Source of the DNA: Bradyrhizobium sp. 190
GTDB lineage: Bacteria; Pseudomonadota; Alphaproteobacteria; Rhizobiales; Xanthobacteraceae
Direction of reading: 5' to 3'
Assembly: GCF_023073415.1 (NCBI RefSeq)
Contig: NZ_JADPJL010000012.1
Location: forward strand, 1 to 64,000
DNA length: 64,000 bases
The notes beneath the pieces were generated by a model that saw only the letters and a program-made list of their open reading frames with translations, ran no database searches and was not told where the DNA came from. Below, one piece after another: positions 1-8,696 of the stretch (positions are counted from its first letter, which is position 1; each line of letters begins with the position of its first letter). The translations under genes and the position numbers were made by a program.

Positions 1-227
1 TTGTCGGAACACCTCGATCTCAAGACAGGACGCCCCGTTGCGCTATCCCATTGGCCCTGACGCCCGCAGCAGTACCCTACCGCGCGAGCGGTTTAGTCCT
101 TTGGCACTTTGCGGACGTCGCAGATGGATGGTTAAATGTCCGCTGTTGAGAGAAGAACAGACATCGACGTTCCATAACGGCTAGTACGCGAAAAGCGCAC
201 CGCCAGACGTCGCGCCCGCAAGATCCC

Positions 228-2345
228 CTAGCGCCACATGCGGCGCATCTGCGCTTGAATGTCGATCTGAGGCCCCTGACCGGCCGTCGAAGACCGGGGC
301 GCCATGACAACCGGCCAAGCGGTCCTTTCAAAGTTCGGCAACAGCGCTTCCGGGATGAACCGCGTGCGCGACGCGTACATATGGCGGTCGCCTTTTGAAT
401 GTTGCCCGTGGGTAAAGAAACGCTGCGGAATGACAAGATGGAGATCGTCCTTTGCCCGCGTCATCGCCACGTAGAGGAGTCGCCGTTCTTCTTCGAGTTC
501 TGCACTTGTGCCGGCGCCCAGATCCGATGGCATACATCCATCGACGACGTTCAGCACGAAGACAGACTTCCACTCCTGCCCCTTGGCAGAATGGATCGTT
601 GAGAGGATCAGATAGTCTTCATCAAGCAGCGGTACACCGGCCTGGTCGCTCGTCGCGTCCGGCGGATCAAGCGTGAGTTCGGTTAAGAAACGTTCGCGCG
701 ATGGATAGCCGCACGCAATCTGTTCGAGCTGGATCAAATCGGCTCGCCGCACTTCGCTGTCGTCATGAATGCGGTCCAGATGCGGCTCATACCAAAGCCG
801 CGCCCGTTCGATATCGGCTGGCCATTCGGAGTAGCGGAGGTTGGCGATGGTGTGGACGAATGCCGTCCAATCGTCACCGGAGCGGGGCGGCGGGGGCAGG
901 CCGCAGAGTGTGCCGATCGGATCGGCGGATTCGGCCATATGGTCGAGGACCCGTTGCGCCGAAGCCGGTCCAACGCCTGGTAGCAGGTGAAGAATGCGAA
1001 AGCCGGCAACGCGATCACGCGGATTTTCGACGAAGCGGAGCAATGAAAGCATGTCTTTGACGTGGGCGGCTTCAAGAAATTTTAGGCCGCCAAATTTTAC
1101 AAAAGGAATATTGTGCCGCGTGAGCTCGATCTCAAGCGGTCCACTATGCGAAGAAGTCCGAAACAGTACCGCCTGATGCTTGAGGAGAGAGCCTCCTTCG
1201 CGGTTCTCCAGTACGCGTTCTACGATAAAGCGAGCCTGATCGGCCTCATCGCGGACGGTGACCAGCTGCGGCTTCTGCGCTGACGTCCGGTCTGTCCAGA
1301 GGTTCTTCGTGAACCGCTCTTTAGCCAAGCTGATTACGGCATTCGCGGCCGACAGGATCGGCTGCGTTGAGCGGTAGTTGCGGTCAAGCGTAACGACGTC
1401 AGCCCACGGTTTGAAATGATCCGGAAAGTCCAGGATGTTTCGCACCGTGGCTGCGCGAAAGGAATAGATCGATTGCGCATCGTCACCGACCACGGTGAGG
1501 CCACGCCCGGTCGGCTTTAGTGCCAGCAGGATCGATGACTGTAGACGGTTGGTGTCTTGGTATTCATCAACCATCACATGATCGAACCGGCCGCCAATCT
1601 CATCGGCGAGCTCGCTGTCCGAAACCATCTGAGCCCAGTAGAGCAGTAGATCGTCATAATCGAGAACATTTTGCTTTTGCTTGGCGTCTACATAGGCGGC
1701 GAATAGTTGTTTCAGTTCGCTAGCCCACCCGGAGCACCACGGGAAAAACCGCCCAAGTGCCATTTCGATCGGTATCTCGGCATTTACGCACCGAGAGTAG
1801 ATCGCGAGGCAAGTTCCTTTGGTTGGGAAACGACTTTCCGTCTTTGAGAATCCAAGTTCATGACGAATCAGGTTCATCAAGTCGCTCGAGTCCTCGCGAT
1901 CGTGGATTGTAAACGCCGGTTGAAGGCCAATGCGTTCGGAATATTCGCGTAGGAGTCTGGCGCCGATTCCGTGGAATGTACCGGCCCAGGTGAGGGCGTC
2001 CGTCATCACGTTGGCATTGTTGCCGAGCACCTGACGGGCGATCCGTTCGACGCGTCGGGTCATTTCCGCCGCGGCACGCCTCGAGAAGGTCATCAACAGG
2101 ATCCGGCGGGGGTCCGCGCCATTGACAATGAGATGGGCGACCCGATGGGCAAGGGTGTTTGTTTTGCCCGAACCAGCTCCTGCGATCACCAGCAGCGGCG
2201 ACCCAATGGTTCCGTCCACGTCAACACCGTGTTCAACGGCTCGTCGTTGCTCTGTGTTAAGTGAATCAAGGTAGGTGGTCACAGCGTCTGGCACGAATCG
2301 CCCCAGCAAAGAGGCAAGATTCGGCGATTCCCGCTTTAACTGCAA
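228..2345 (-). CDS. UvrD/PcrA-like ATP-dependent DNA helicase
   Basis: Superfamily 1A 3'-5' DNA helicase of 705 residues, cytoplasmic, probably acting in repair or on mobile DNA. Seen: a Q-motif (LNTEQRRAVE, about 29-38), Walker A GAGSGKT (56-62), Walker B DEYQDTN (about 260), a GDDAQSIYSFRAA motif III, a STIHSAKGQEWKSVF motif V and a YVAMTRAK motif VI, in the order of UvrD/Rep/PcrA proteins. The length is close to that of the family. It starts at ATG 2345, divergent from a small DNA-binding protein gene at 2420, so the 75-base gap probably holds both promoters. It is not clearly UvrD itself and may be an accessory paralogue. All core motifs are intact. Confidence 0.9.
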   Translation of the reverse strand: MQLKRESPNLASLLGRFVPDAVTTYLDSLNTEQRRAVEHGVDVDGTIGSPLLVIAGAGSGKTNTLAHRVAHLIVNGADPRRILLMTFSRRAAAEMTRRVERIARQVLGNNANVMTDALTWAGTFHGIGARLLREYSERIGLQPAFTIHDREDSSDLMNLIRHELGFSKTESRFPTKGTCLAIYSRCVNAEIPIEMALGRFFPWCSGWASELKQLFAAYVDAKQKQNVLDYDDLLLYWAQMVSDSELADEIGGRFDHVMVDEYQDTNRLQSSILLALKPTGRGLTVVGDDAQSIYSFRAATVRNILDFPDHFKPWADVVTLDRNYRSTQPILSAANAVISLAKERFTKNLWTDRTSAQKPQLVTVRDEADQARFIVERVLENREGGSLLKHQAVLFRTSSHSGPLEIELTRHNIPFVKFGGLKFLEAAHVKDMLSLLRFVENPRDRVAGFRILHLLPGVGPASAQRVLDHMAESADPIGTLCGLPPPPRSGDDWTAFVHTIANLRYSEWPADIERARLWYEPHLDRIHDDSEVRRADLIQLEQIACGYPSRERFLTELTLDPPDATSDQAGVPLLDEDYLILSTIHSAKGQEWKSVFVLNVVDGCMPSDLGAGTSAELEEERRLLYVAMTRAKDDLHLVIPQRFFTHGQHSKGDRHMYASRTRFIPEALLPNFERTAWPVVMAPRSSTAGQGPQIDIQAQMRRMWR

Positions 2346-2419
2346 TGAAAGATCCGTGCTTCCTTCAGCGGAAGCAGCCTCGGTAAGCCTAACTTCCGAC
2401 GTGAGAGGTCACACTCCTG

Positions 2420-2695
2420 ATGGCCGGTTCGCATTCCGAAGCGCAATGCATCAGTCTGAAGCAGGTCGCAGATATCGCAGGCAAGTCTGAATCAACAATG
2501 CGGGCCCGGGCCGAAGAGCGCGGGCTGGGCCGACGAATTGGGGGCGGGACATGGTCCATTAGCCGTGTCGCTCTGGCGATATTGCTCGACGGGCAGGAAA
2601 GGGCGCTGAGGGCCTACCACGCAGGCGACCGGGTAACGGACCTTGTTGCTGGCTATTTCGCTCGGGTTGGCCTCGCAGAGATGGTTGATGCCTGA
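2420..2695 (+). CDS. Small helix-turn-helix (excisionase/MerR-like) protein
   Basis: A 91-residue protein. Residues about 12-55 (LKQVADIAGKSESTMRARAE... then GGTWSISRVALAILLDG) read as a short winged HTH of the helix_turn_helix_17/excisionase kind, in which a helix-turn-helix is followed by a wing and a strand that selects the domain. It is divergent from the helicase gene. GAGAGGT lies about 11 bases before ATG 2420. The target is unknown; recombination directionality factors and small repressors share this fold. Confidence 0.6.
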   Translation: MAGSHSEAQCISLKQVADIAGKSESTMRARAEERGLGRRIGGGTWSISRVALAILLDGQERALRAYHAGDRVTDLVAGYFARVGLAEMVDA

Positions 2696-2837
2696 TTACC
2701 GTTTGCTCGCCGCGACTCAGCAAAGCCCGGCGATTTTACCCGGTTTTCACCAACAGGAGCGGTTAGACGCGCGCGTTTACCGATCTCTATAGTCCAGGTC
2801 TGATCCTTGCGGGGATTGATAGGCTTGGGGACAGACG

Positions 2838-3074
2838 ATGCCCGTCGACCACGAAAATCTGCGTCTCGACCACACGCACTGCCGCGCCATTTGCGACGAG
2901 ATAGGTGAGCGCCTTCGCGAGATCATGGGACAGGAGTCGGCAAACATGACGCCTTACCTACGGCGTCTCATCGATCGGCTGGATGAATTGGATAATGTGT
3001 GGTCGCCTGGGATCGTGCCCATAATCGAGGATCCGCAGGACTCGACGATTTCGGCAGTTCTTGAACGGGCCTAA
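2838..3074 (+). CDS. Hypothetical acidic protein, 78 aa
   Basis: A short acidic, largely helical reading frame with GGGGACAG just upstream of its ATG. It carries HCRAICDEIGERLREIM and RRLIDRLDELDNVWSPGIVPIIED stretches that look like folded protein rather than noise. No catalytic or binding motif is visible and I do not recognise the family. It sits alone between the HTH gene and a convergent small membrane protein gene. Confidence 0.55.
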   Translation: MPVDHENLRLDHTHCRAICDEIGERLREIMGQESANMTPYLRRLIDRLDELDNVWSPGIVPIIEDPQDSTISAVLERA

Positions 3075-3095
3075 CGACCGGGGGGGAGCGATGCA

Positions 3096-3344
3096 TTAAC
3101 GTCGCCTAGCCACAGCGACACCCAACAAGAAGGCGACCAAGAGCGATCCAAGTGGCGCCTCACGGGCAATGTTGCTTAGGATGCTTAGCGGCATGCCGGG
3201 TTTCCGACCGGTCTCGATCGCGTCGCTTACTCGGCTAGCGGCGCCCTTAACTGCGTCAGACACCTCTTCAATCGTGGACTTCGCCTCTGGGACCGGATCT
3301 AGGCCTTCGTACACAAACGGCTGGGGCGGTATGTCATCGGCCAT
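3096..3344 (-). CDS. Small membrane-anchored protein (ElaB/DUF883-like layout)
   Basis: 82 residues: a polar, proline-containing N-terminus, an amphipathic stretch (about 22-48, SDAVKGAASRVSDAIETGRK) and a C-terminal hydrophobic helix (GSLLVAFLLGVAVARRR) ending in arginines. This layout is that of DUF883/ElaB-type inner-membrane proteins tied to stress or ribosome hibernation in other bacteria. The sequence match is only to the layout, so function is inference. It is convergent with the gene ending at 3074. Confidence 0.6.
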   Translation of the reverse strand: MADDIPPQPFVYEGLDPVPEAKSTIEEVSDAVKGAASRVSDAIETGRKPGMPLSILSNIAREAPLGSLLVAFLLGVAVARRR

Positions 3345-3513
3345 GGGCGAAACTCCGGATCGGTGCCAATCGATCGGATCGCAATTCGTTCCTATTTTGC
3401 AGGATCTCCCCCTAAGGCCTGAAGGAAGGAAGGGAGGCTGATGGCCTTACTCCGGGTCGTTCGGCGAACGTTTGACGTCCTAGCGCGTTGCTCCCCCTCA
3501 CAGAGGGTATCCC

Positions 3514-3666
3514 ATGACCGAGATCAAAGAGCACATGGAAGTCATCGGCGCAGACGGCGTTCATTATCACTTCATCGATAAAGGCTTGGTTGCCGGAGTG
3601 GAGGGCAACAAGGTTAGGCTCTCGGCGAACGCAGATGTCGCGGTGACGATGGAAGAGGAAAAATGA
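3514..3666 (+). CDS. DUF2171-like protein with an internal deletion
   Basis: 50 residues, starting at ATG 3514 (MTEIKEHMEVIGADGVH) and ending GLVAGVEGNKVRLSANADVAV. Both ends match what I recall of DUF2171/PRC-barrel-like stress proteins (usually about 75-80 residues). The middle part that normally runs from VGTVDKVEG through a histidine-rich stretch is missing, and the two ends join in frame at HYHFIDK. The frame stays open, so this may be a folded mini-version or a decayed gene. No clear partner gene is nearby. Confidence 0.6.
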   Translation: MTEIKEHMEVIGADGVHYHFIDKGLVAGVEGNKVRLSANADVAVTMEEEK

Positions 3667-3834
3667 CGTTCGACCAAGGCGCCGATATCAACGGGAGAAA
3701 GTCCCAATGCCGGCATGCCCAAGCCCGATCAAAGCCCGGCACCTAAAGGCCAATCCTTGGAGGCGTCGGCTAGCAACCAATGGTCTACCGTTGAAAATTG
3801 CCAAAGACGTTGTTTGATGAGCTGTGGGTAATTC

Positions 3835-3953
3835 CCTCGCACCCTAGACAGACCCCTCCACTCGAACAATATGCGCCTTGAGACGGAATCTCTGGAGGGC
3901 CTAGGGTAACAGTCTCGAAGGCCACGCGGCATAACGCCCGCGTGGTCTTTTTT
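3835..3953 (+). ncRNA. Candidate structured small RNA with terminator
   Basis: No gene on either strand explains this stretch. ACCCTAG (3841-3847) pairs with CTAGGGT (3901-3907), and CCCTCCA (3854-3860) with TGGAGGG (3893-3899), closing a stem of 14 pairs around a loop that holds a small GAGA/TCTC hairpin. A separate perfect hairpin followed by a T run comes next. Closed stem plus terminator is the layout of a free small RNA. Identity is unknown; a 6S-like or trans-acting RNA is possible. The 5' end is not defined. Confidence 0.4.
3922..3953 (+). terminator. Rho-independent terminator
   Basis: CCACGCGG (3922-3929) and CCGCGTGG (3938-3945) form a perfect 8-pair stem with an 8-base loop, followed directly by TCTTTTTTAT. 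It would end the candidate RNA above or a transcript from the gene ending at 3666. Confidence 0.8.
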
Positions 3954-4166
3954 ATTGGCAAGCGCAGCAATCTTCGCAGCCTCAACGATCTCCGCAACAT
4001 CAGCGGCTCCGCTGTAGCGGTGTCCGTTCGCATCTTCAGCATGTCCGAGTTGTTCGCCCGGAAGCGAACGACGCGGATGCCCCAATCCTTAGTCCATGGC
4101 GTCCGGCGATCTTTGATCACCCTTGGCCGCGTCGGGTCTTTCCGGGTCGGGCGCCATGGAGACCTT

Positions 4167-4415
4167 ATGCGCAAGCTTCTCTCAGTTTGGATTGTCCTGG
4201 CGGCCATCGTCGGTGCAAACGTGACGGCTTTGCCGCAATGTATTGGTATGGGTATGGGTCCCGGACCGGGAATGGTGCACTCGACGGGTGGCGGAGGCGG
4301 ATCGCTTACGCGCAACGCCAACGTCACCGCCGTGCAGGCGTTGGGCGAGGCCCAGAAATCCGTCAAAGCGGGAAAGCGGTTCAAGCCTAGGGAATTTCGC
4401 CAAGGTCATCACTGA
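4167..4415 (+). CDS. Small secreted glycine-rich protein
   Basis: 82 residues from ATG 4167. The start was chosen because it opens a good signal peptide (MRKLLSVWIVLAAIVGANVTALP) followed by a glycine/methionine-rich stretch (CIGMGMGPGPGMVHSTGGGGG) and a lysine-rich tail. Export to the periplasm or surface is likely. I do not recognise the family. Its last bases overlap the convergent gene ending at 4409. Confidence 0.45.
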   Translation: MRKLLSVWIVLAAIVGANVTALPQCIGMGMGPGPGMVHSTGGGGGSLTRNANVTAVQALGEAQKSVKAGKRFKPREFRQGHH

Positions 4416-4705
4416 TCTCTCTTCAGCTTGCGCTTGCCCCAATGGTGGTCTTTTCGATTGGAATTGAACACCCGCTCGACAAGACGGTTCAACGCCTTCG
4501 TGACCCCGATCCCCGCTATCATCGTCGGGCCGCCGCGGCTGCACAGCATGAGCGCTTCGATCGCCGTTTGCCATTCCGGCAGTGCGGATTCCTTCTTTGG
4601 GAGCCCGGTTATGTATTCGGCGGCGTCCTTCAAGGTGAGGAGCTTCCGACCGTCAGGCAGCGATATCGGATCCTCGAACTCGCGCTGCCAGCCGTGCTCG
4701 CTCAC
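4409..4705 (-). CDS. Conserved hypothetical protein, paralogue of 22680-22985
   Basis: 98 residues with the pattern FEDPI.LPDGR.LLTL.DAA.YI, then EWQ.AIEAL...GGPTM..IGV..ALNR.VERVFN and a basic [10 protein letters not shown] tail. A second gene in this window (22680-22985) has the same layout and about the same length, so it is a genuine family. Its ATG overlaps the stop of the SRAP gene by four bases (ATGA), so the two are translationally coupled. Function unknown; the coupling suggests an accessory role with SRAP. Confidence 0.75.
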   Translation of the reverse strand: MSEHGWQREFEDPISLPDGRKLLTLKDAAEYITGLPKKESALPEWQTAIEALMLCSRGGPTMIAGIGVTKALNRLVERVFNSNRKDHHWGKRKLKRDQ

Positions 4706-5364
4706 ACTGCCGCCTTGTCTTCCTTGTCGGATCCGCGCGCCACAATTTTCAATGCATCGTCGGGCAGCGGCCGCTGCAGCGTCTTTGCCTCATCCCACGG
4801 CGCGCGCATCCAGACGTCGCGCTCCTCATCAGTCAACAGGATGACCGGCATCGCTTTGGGATGGATCGGTTCGACCACAGCGTTCGGCGAAGTGGTGAGA
4901 AAGCCGTAGACCTGATGCGGGCCAGGAATCGGTTTCGATTTCGTCCCGCGGTCACCCTTGAATTCGGTCCAGATGCCGCCGAAGCAGGTCGGCGGCCGAT
5001 CGTCATTGATCGCGAACCAGACGACATCCTTCTTCTTCGTCTCCGGATTCTGCTCAGGCGCGTATTCAGCGAAGCTGTTGAACGGCACCAGACAGCGGCT
5101 TTCAGGCTTCAGCCAGCCGCGCCAGTGCGGTGACGACGTCTTGCGGATGTTTGTGACCGGCGGTCCACCCGTGCGCGGCGGTGGCGGCATCCCCCAGCGC
5201 ATCAGGACGAGTTCGCGCTCAGTCCCAGTGTTGCGGACGACCGGCGCCGGGTAGTCAGGAAAAACACCCGTCATGGATGGCAGGTTGCCGATGTATCGAT
5301 TGATGACCCGGAAAAGCTGCCTGATCGCTTCCTGGTTGGTGGTGATCGAATAAAGATTGCACAT
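4702..5364 (-). CDS. SOS response-associated peptidase family protein (SRAP/YedK/HMCES)
   Basis: 220-residue SRAP protein. The family forms a thiazolidine cross-link with abasic sites in single-stranded DNA through the N-terminal cysteine exposed after loss of Met1. Seen: MCNLYS at the N-terminus (Cys2), Asn72 (TNIRK), Glu100 (SFAEYAP) and His168 (EPIHPKAMP), which match the known active-site set. It is the middle gene of a minus-strand run: it abuts the gene ending at 5365 and overlaps the next by ATGA. A broken copy of its first codons lies at 17472-17546. LexA control is typical of the family, but I did not see a clear box. Confidence 0.92.
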   Translation of the reverse strand: MCNLYSITTNQEAIRQLFRVINRYIGNLPSMTGVFPDYPAPVVRNTGTERELVLMRWGMPPPPRTGGPPVTNIRKTSSPHWRGWLKPESRCLVPFNSFAEYAPEQNPETKKKDVVWFAINDDRPPTCFGGIWTEFKGDRGTKSKPIPGPHQVYGFLTTSPNAVVEPIHPKAMPVILLTDEERDVWMRAPWDEAKTLQRPLPDDALKIVARGSDKEDKAAV

Positions 5365-5784
5365 TCAATGACGGTCCCGTTGGTCGCCATGATACCAGGG
5401 CTCTTGCCGCGTCGTGATGTTTGTGCGCCGGAGCCGGACCAGGTGGCCGCGCTTGTACGGATAACCGCGGGTCTCGGAACACGGCCGACAACGCATCCGC
5501 TGTTCAAGCTGCCAGATTGGTGTTTCACGGGAGCGCCGTAGGGTCGTGAGATCGACGGTGCTGTGCGTGCTGCAGCCGGCACATTTGACCTCGAGATACC
5601 GGAAGCCGGCGTTCAGCGCGTCGCCAATCGGCGGGGACGGCTGTGCGGGGCCACCGTAGCCCTCCATGCGGTAATTCCAGGCGTCGCAGGCCGCGACATC
5701 GGCAATAAACCGCGTCTCCCTGGCGCGCTGTTCCGCATGCCGGATCGTCTCACCCCAATGGCGCTCTTTTGAGGGTCCGCCCAT
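5365..5784 (-). CDS. Hypothetical protein with a CxxC...CxxC zinc-ribbon pattern
   Basis: 139 residues. CAGC and CRPC about 36 residues apart form a likely zinc ribbon in the second half; the C-terminus is basic and arginine-rich. The stop lies directly against the SRAP start (5364), so it is the first gene of the SRAP operon. This suggests a nucleic-acid-related role, which is inference. Downstream starts are possible but the full frame looks coding. Confidence 0.65.
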   Translation of the reverse strand: MGGPSKERHWGETIRHAEQRARETRFIADVAACDAWNYRMEGYGGPAQPSPPIGDALNAGFRYLEVKCAGCSTHSTVDLTTLRRSRETPIWQLEQRMRCRPCSETRGYPYKRGHLVRLRRTNITTRQEPWYHGDQRDRH

Positions 5785-5879
5785 GGGCTACGAGGATGCG
5801 CCCGTCCCGGCGGCATCAGCAACCAGCCACAGATTGTGGCGTTAAGGCCGTCGTTGAGGCGTCAATTTGACCGCTCGTT

Positions 5880-6092
5880 CTAGCCGCGGTTGGCGATGCT
5901 CGGCTCCACAAGACGGTAGATCGGATACCACCACCGATCCTTATCGTATGCGCGGTTACGGTTCGCGATGCCGTCGTGGGCCGACTGGATTAGGCAGAAA
6001 AAAGAGCGTGATCGCAAACACCAAGCCGGAGGCGTCCAGCGCTGTCCTGATTTCAGGACTGTCTTCGCGCGGAGCCGCTTTAGGTAATTCAT
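5880..6092 (-). CDS. Small protein, probably damaged by two compensating frameshifts
   Basis: 70 residues: basic N-terminus MNYLKRLRAKTVLKSGQRW and a C-terminus KDRWWYPIYRLVEPSIANRG that look conserved, with an odd cysteine-rich middle. In the neighbouring frame the same DNA reads SGLVFAITLFFLPNPVGP, a good membrane helix. The likely ancestral protein switches frame into that helix and back. The gene would then have two indels that restore the end but destroy the membrane segment. Moderately uncertain. Confidence 0.35.
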   Translation of the reverse strand: MNYLKRLRAKTVLKSGQRWTPPAWCLRSRSFFCLIQSAHDGIANRNRAYDKDRWWYPIYRLVEPSIANRG

Positions 6093-6346
6093 GAGATCGA
6101 CGCTCGGGATCGGCGTTTGGTCGGGAGATGACGCATGTCATTGATAGCTGCTTCCCATCAAAGCGCTAGAAGTTCGGCGTGCGCTGCGCCGATTCTTTTC
6201 GGTTGCGTCGTCGGGCAAATCAGTGGTTAAAGGCCAACCTACCGCGTAGGCCTTGCGACTTCCTTCCCAAGCCCGTAGAGCGGTTTCTCCCATACCTTAA
6301 CCTGTACAGCGGCACACAATTTGATTGCGTGGCCGAAGGAGATGTC

Positions 6347-6562
6347 ATGTCTGACCAATCTTCGGAGCTTGTCGAGATATCGAAACTCAACGGCGACTTC
6401 AGAAGAAACTACGGCAAGTTAATCGGCGCCTACCTTTATCTACGATCCGTCAGTGCCGCGCGCGGCCGTTCTTGGTTTTGGGCCGGCCTCGCTTCCTTCG
6501 TGTGTTCTTTAGCTTTGGCTTGGTTGGCGCGACATGGTTGGACGCGCTCAATCTGGTTTTGA
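6347..6562 (+). CDS. Small membrane protein overlapping the recombinase gene
   Basis: 71 residues from ATG 6347, chosen because AAGGAGAT lies just before it. Soluble start (MSDQSSELVEISKLNGDFRRNYGKLIGAYLYL), then a hydrophobic helix (FWAGLASFVCSLALAWLA). The last 113 bases overlap the convergent recombinase gene. The N-terminus looks conserved; the C-terminus may be new sequence acquired at the recombinase junction. Function unknown. Confidence 0.45.
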   Translation: MSDQSSELVEISKLNGDFRRNYGKLIGAYLYLRSVSAARGRSWFWAGLASFVCSLALAWLARHGWTRSIWF

Positions 6563-8114
6563 TCGCTCGGATCAGCCCGTCCAAGCTATCGACGTGCATG
6601 GCTTTTTCGCGAGCCAAAGTTGTATCCGAAAGCGTTACCCAAGCCCCGGTTCCGGTCCCCCATGAAGCAGGTATCACCAGATAATCCTTAACGGCTTTGT
6701 TGAGTTCGTTTAGCCGAAGTACGACCAGAACCCCGGCGGATATTTCCCCGCGGTAGGCTCTCCAGTGCGGGGATTCATTTGGGCCTCTCTTTGACAGTCG
6801 TCGCGCGACCAGAAAGGTGATCTTGAACTTTCCATTCACCATCAAGCCGGCGCGACTCTGCTCGACGATCGCCTTAATTCCCGGCTCCATCTTCAGGGCT
6901 TCGGCCAATTGGGTGGCATGCTTTGCCAAAACGTCAGACCAAAAAACGCGAGCATCGATCCAGTCGCAGTGGCGCGAGGGGTCATACCCGAGCAGGGCAT
7001 AAACTTTTCGCAACGATCCGAAATGGTCGGCATATGTCCCGGCAGAGGGGAGCCCGGGCGTGTTGTTGATGATGGTCCAACTCAGCTTTCCCTTTCGATG
7101 GAGAGTCGTCCGCAGCCTCAGCAACATCTGATTTTCCGGGATCTGGACGCGCCGCTCGGCTATGAGTTTTTGTGCACGCGCAAAGATACTGGGATCAACG
7201 ATTGGAGCGATAGCTGCGAGACCTCGAACCCACCGCTCTTGAGGATTGCTCATCTGCTTCTGTCCAAGGGATCGGGTAGTGCGGTTGTAAACGATATTGC
7301 CGATGTAGTTCTCATTCAGGAGAATGATGCGGATCATGGGGCCGGTCCATGGTCGCCCTTGATTGGTGATCTTGGCCCGATTGAGTTCCCGGGTGATTTG
7401 ACTGTACGACTTTCGCTCGACGACAAACTGATGGAATATCCATCTGACGACGGCGGTCTCCTCATCAGAACCGGGCTGAAGCCGCACACGGTCCGTTTGC
7501 AGGGCCTTACGCTCCCCCTTGGCTAGCTTGCCTTTCGAACGCTGCTTCTCATCGACCATCTCCCTCCGGAGACCGAACGTGAGCGGCCCACCAACGCGAT
7601 AGCCTAGGCCCGCTATCCGGCAGTGACCGGTGTGCACCTTGACGCCAAGCTCTCGGCTGTACTCCGCGGCCATCACGCGTTTGATGTTCTTGACGACGCT
7701 CGATAGAAGGCTTCCGTCATTGTCGAATTGTTCAGCGCAATAGGCAACCTTGATGCCGTTTCGCTTGCAGACAAACTCGTGATGCGCGCTCTCGTCGACA
7801 TCCTGAAAGCGTCCCCATCGGCTGACGTCGTAGACCAAAATGTGGTCGAAGTCCGCGTGTCCTGATTGGACATCCTCAAGCAGTTCGATCAGGCCAGGGC
7901 GCCCGTTGATCCTCAGACCACTGCGTCCTTCATCGAGGTAAGTCCGAACGATTGTGAGGTTGCGTTGTTGAGCATACGCCGCAATTGCGGCGGCTTGGTT
8001 CTGGATCGAGTATCGCTGAAAATCGGTCGACATTCGCACATACTGCGCCGCGCGAAGGGCCCTCTGGGCTTTTTCCAGTTGCGTATTGCGGCGAATGACG
8101 AGCGCATTGACCAT
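6450..8114 (-). CDS. Large serine recombinase
   Basis: 554 residues. The N-terminal resolvase domain has YVRMSTDFQ (catalytic Ser29), DEGRSG and VYDVSRWGR (conserved Arg), followed by a Recombinase domain (about 190-290, with RIILLNENYIGNIVYNRTTRS) and a long C-terminal part. Such enzymes integrate or excise phages and islands at att sites. The protein seems complete. No inverted repeats or partner genes mark the limits of its element, so it is either a relic or the end of an element whose other end lies outside the window. A resolvase scrap of another kind is at 47805. Confidence 0.9.
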   Translation of the reverse strand: MVNALVIRRNTQLEKAQRALRAAQYVRMSTDFQRYSIQNQAAAIAAYAQQRNLTIVRTYLDEGRSGLRINGRPGLIELLEDVQSGHADFDHILVYDVSRWGRFQDVDESAHHEFVCKRNGIKVAYCAEQFDNDGSLLSSVVKNIKRVMAAEYSRELGVKVHTGHCRIAGLGYRVGGPLTFGLRREMVDEKQRSKGKLAKGERKALQTDRVRLQPGSDEETAVVRWIFHQFVVERKSYSQITRELNRAKITNQGRPWTGPMIRIILLNENYIGNIVYNRTTRSLGQKQMSNPQERWVRGLAAIAPIVDPSIFARAQKLIAERRVQIPENQMLLRLRTTLHRKGKLSWTIINNTPGLPSAGTYADHFGSLRKVYALLGYDPSRHCDWIDARVFWSDVLAKHATQLAEALKMEPGIKAIVEQSRAGLMVNGKFKITFLVARRLSKRGPNESPHWRAYRGEISAGVLVVLRLNELNKAVKDYLVIPASWGTGTGAWVTLSDTTLAREKAMHVDSLDGLIRAIKTRLSASNHVAPTKPKLKNTRRKRGRPKTKNGRARH

Positions 8115-8302
8115 GGGGCTTGCTCGCGATCAGTTTATTCCGCAATCCAATTCCCAGACCGGTGCTAAAGCAAGGGCGCAGTTCACTGCGATTTGCCAAA
8201 TATGGCGCATATGACTGAGGCGGACTATAACGGGACTCGGAATGCAGCCCGATGGCAAGGTTGTTGTCGCCTGATCTGGTTCTTTCATTGTAGGAAAACG
8301 CG

Positions 8303-8650
8303 ATGACCCGAACCTACGCTATAGCCGATGTCCGAGGCCGCTTCGATCTTCTCCTCCGCGCCATTGAGGCGATCTCCAGCCATGCTCGCGAGCGCCGCAC
8401 GGGCTCGCTTCCGGAGCATAAGATCGTTATTCTCGGCAATGTTGAGCGAGGGCCAGACAGCGAGCAAATAGTCGAGTATCTGACCCTGGAGCGACTGCGC
8501 CACCGCGCTGCTCCTATTATTTTGGACGAAGGCTCAAAATACGGTTTCGTTAGCAGCGATCTCGGCCCGGATCGGCTCGTGATCGGCATCTTCGACGACG
8601 ATAATGTCTCAAGCGGTCCAGTCGATTTCATCGACATTAACGCTCGCTGA
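8303..8650 (+). CDS. Degenerate PPP-type metallophosphatase-like protein
   Basis: 115 residues resembling the N-terminus of bacterial serine/threonine phosphatases: MTRTYAIADVRGRFDLL matches the usual A(I/V)AD(I/L)HGRFDLL, and VILGNVERGPDS matches the usual LGDYVDRGPDS. All the metal ligands visible in these two motifs are changed: His to Arg in the first, Asp to Asn and Asp to Glu in the second. A GNHE motif is missing and the protein is about half length. It should be catalytically dead, yet the frame is open with a purine-rich start region. It lies 46 bases before a HigA-like gene. Confidence 0.65.
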   Translation: MTRTYAIADVRGRFDLLLRAIEAISSHARERRTGSLPEHKIVILGNVERGPDSEQIVEYLTLERLRHRAAPIILDEGSKYGFVSSDLGPDRLVIGIFDDDNVSSGPVDFIDINAR

Positions 8651-8696
8651 ATGCAAGACCTGAACTAGCTGCTAACTGCGTGACGGAGGGTCTATC

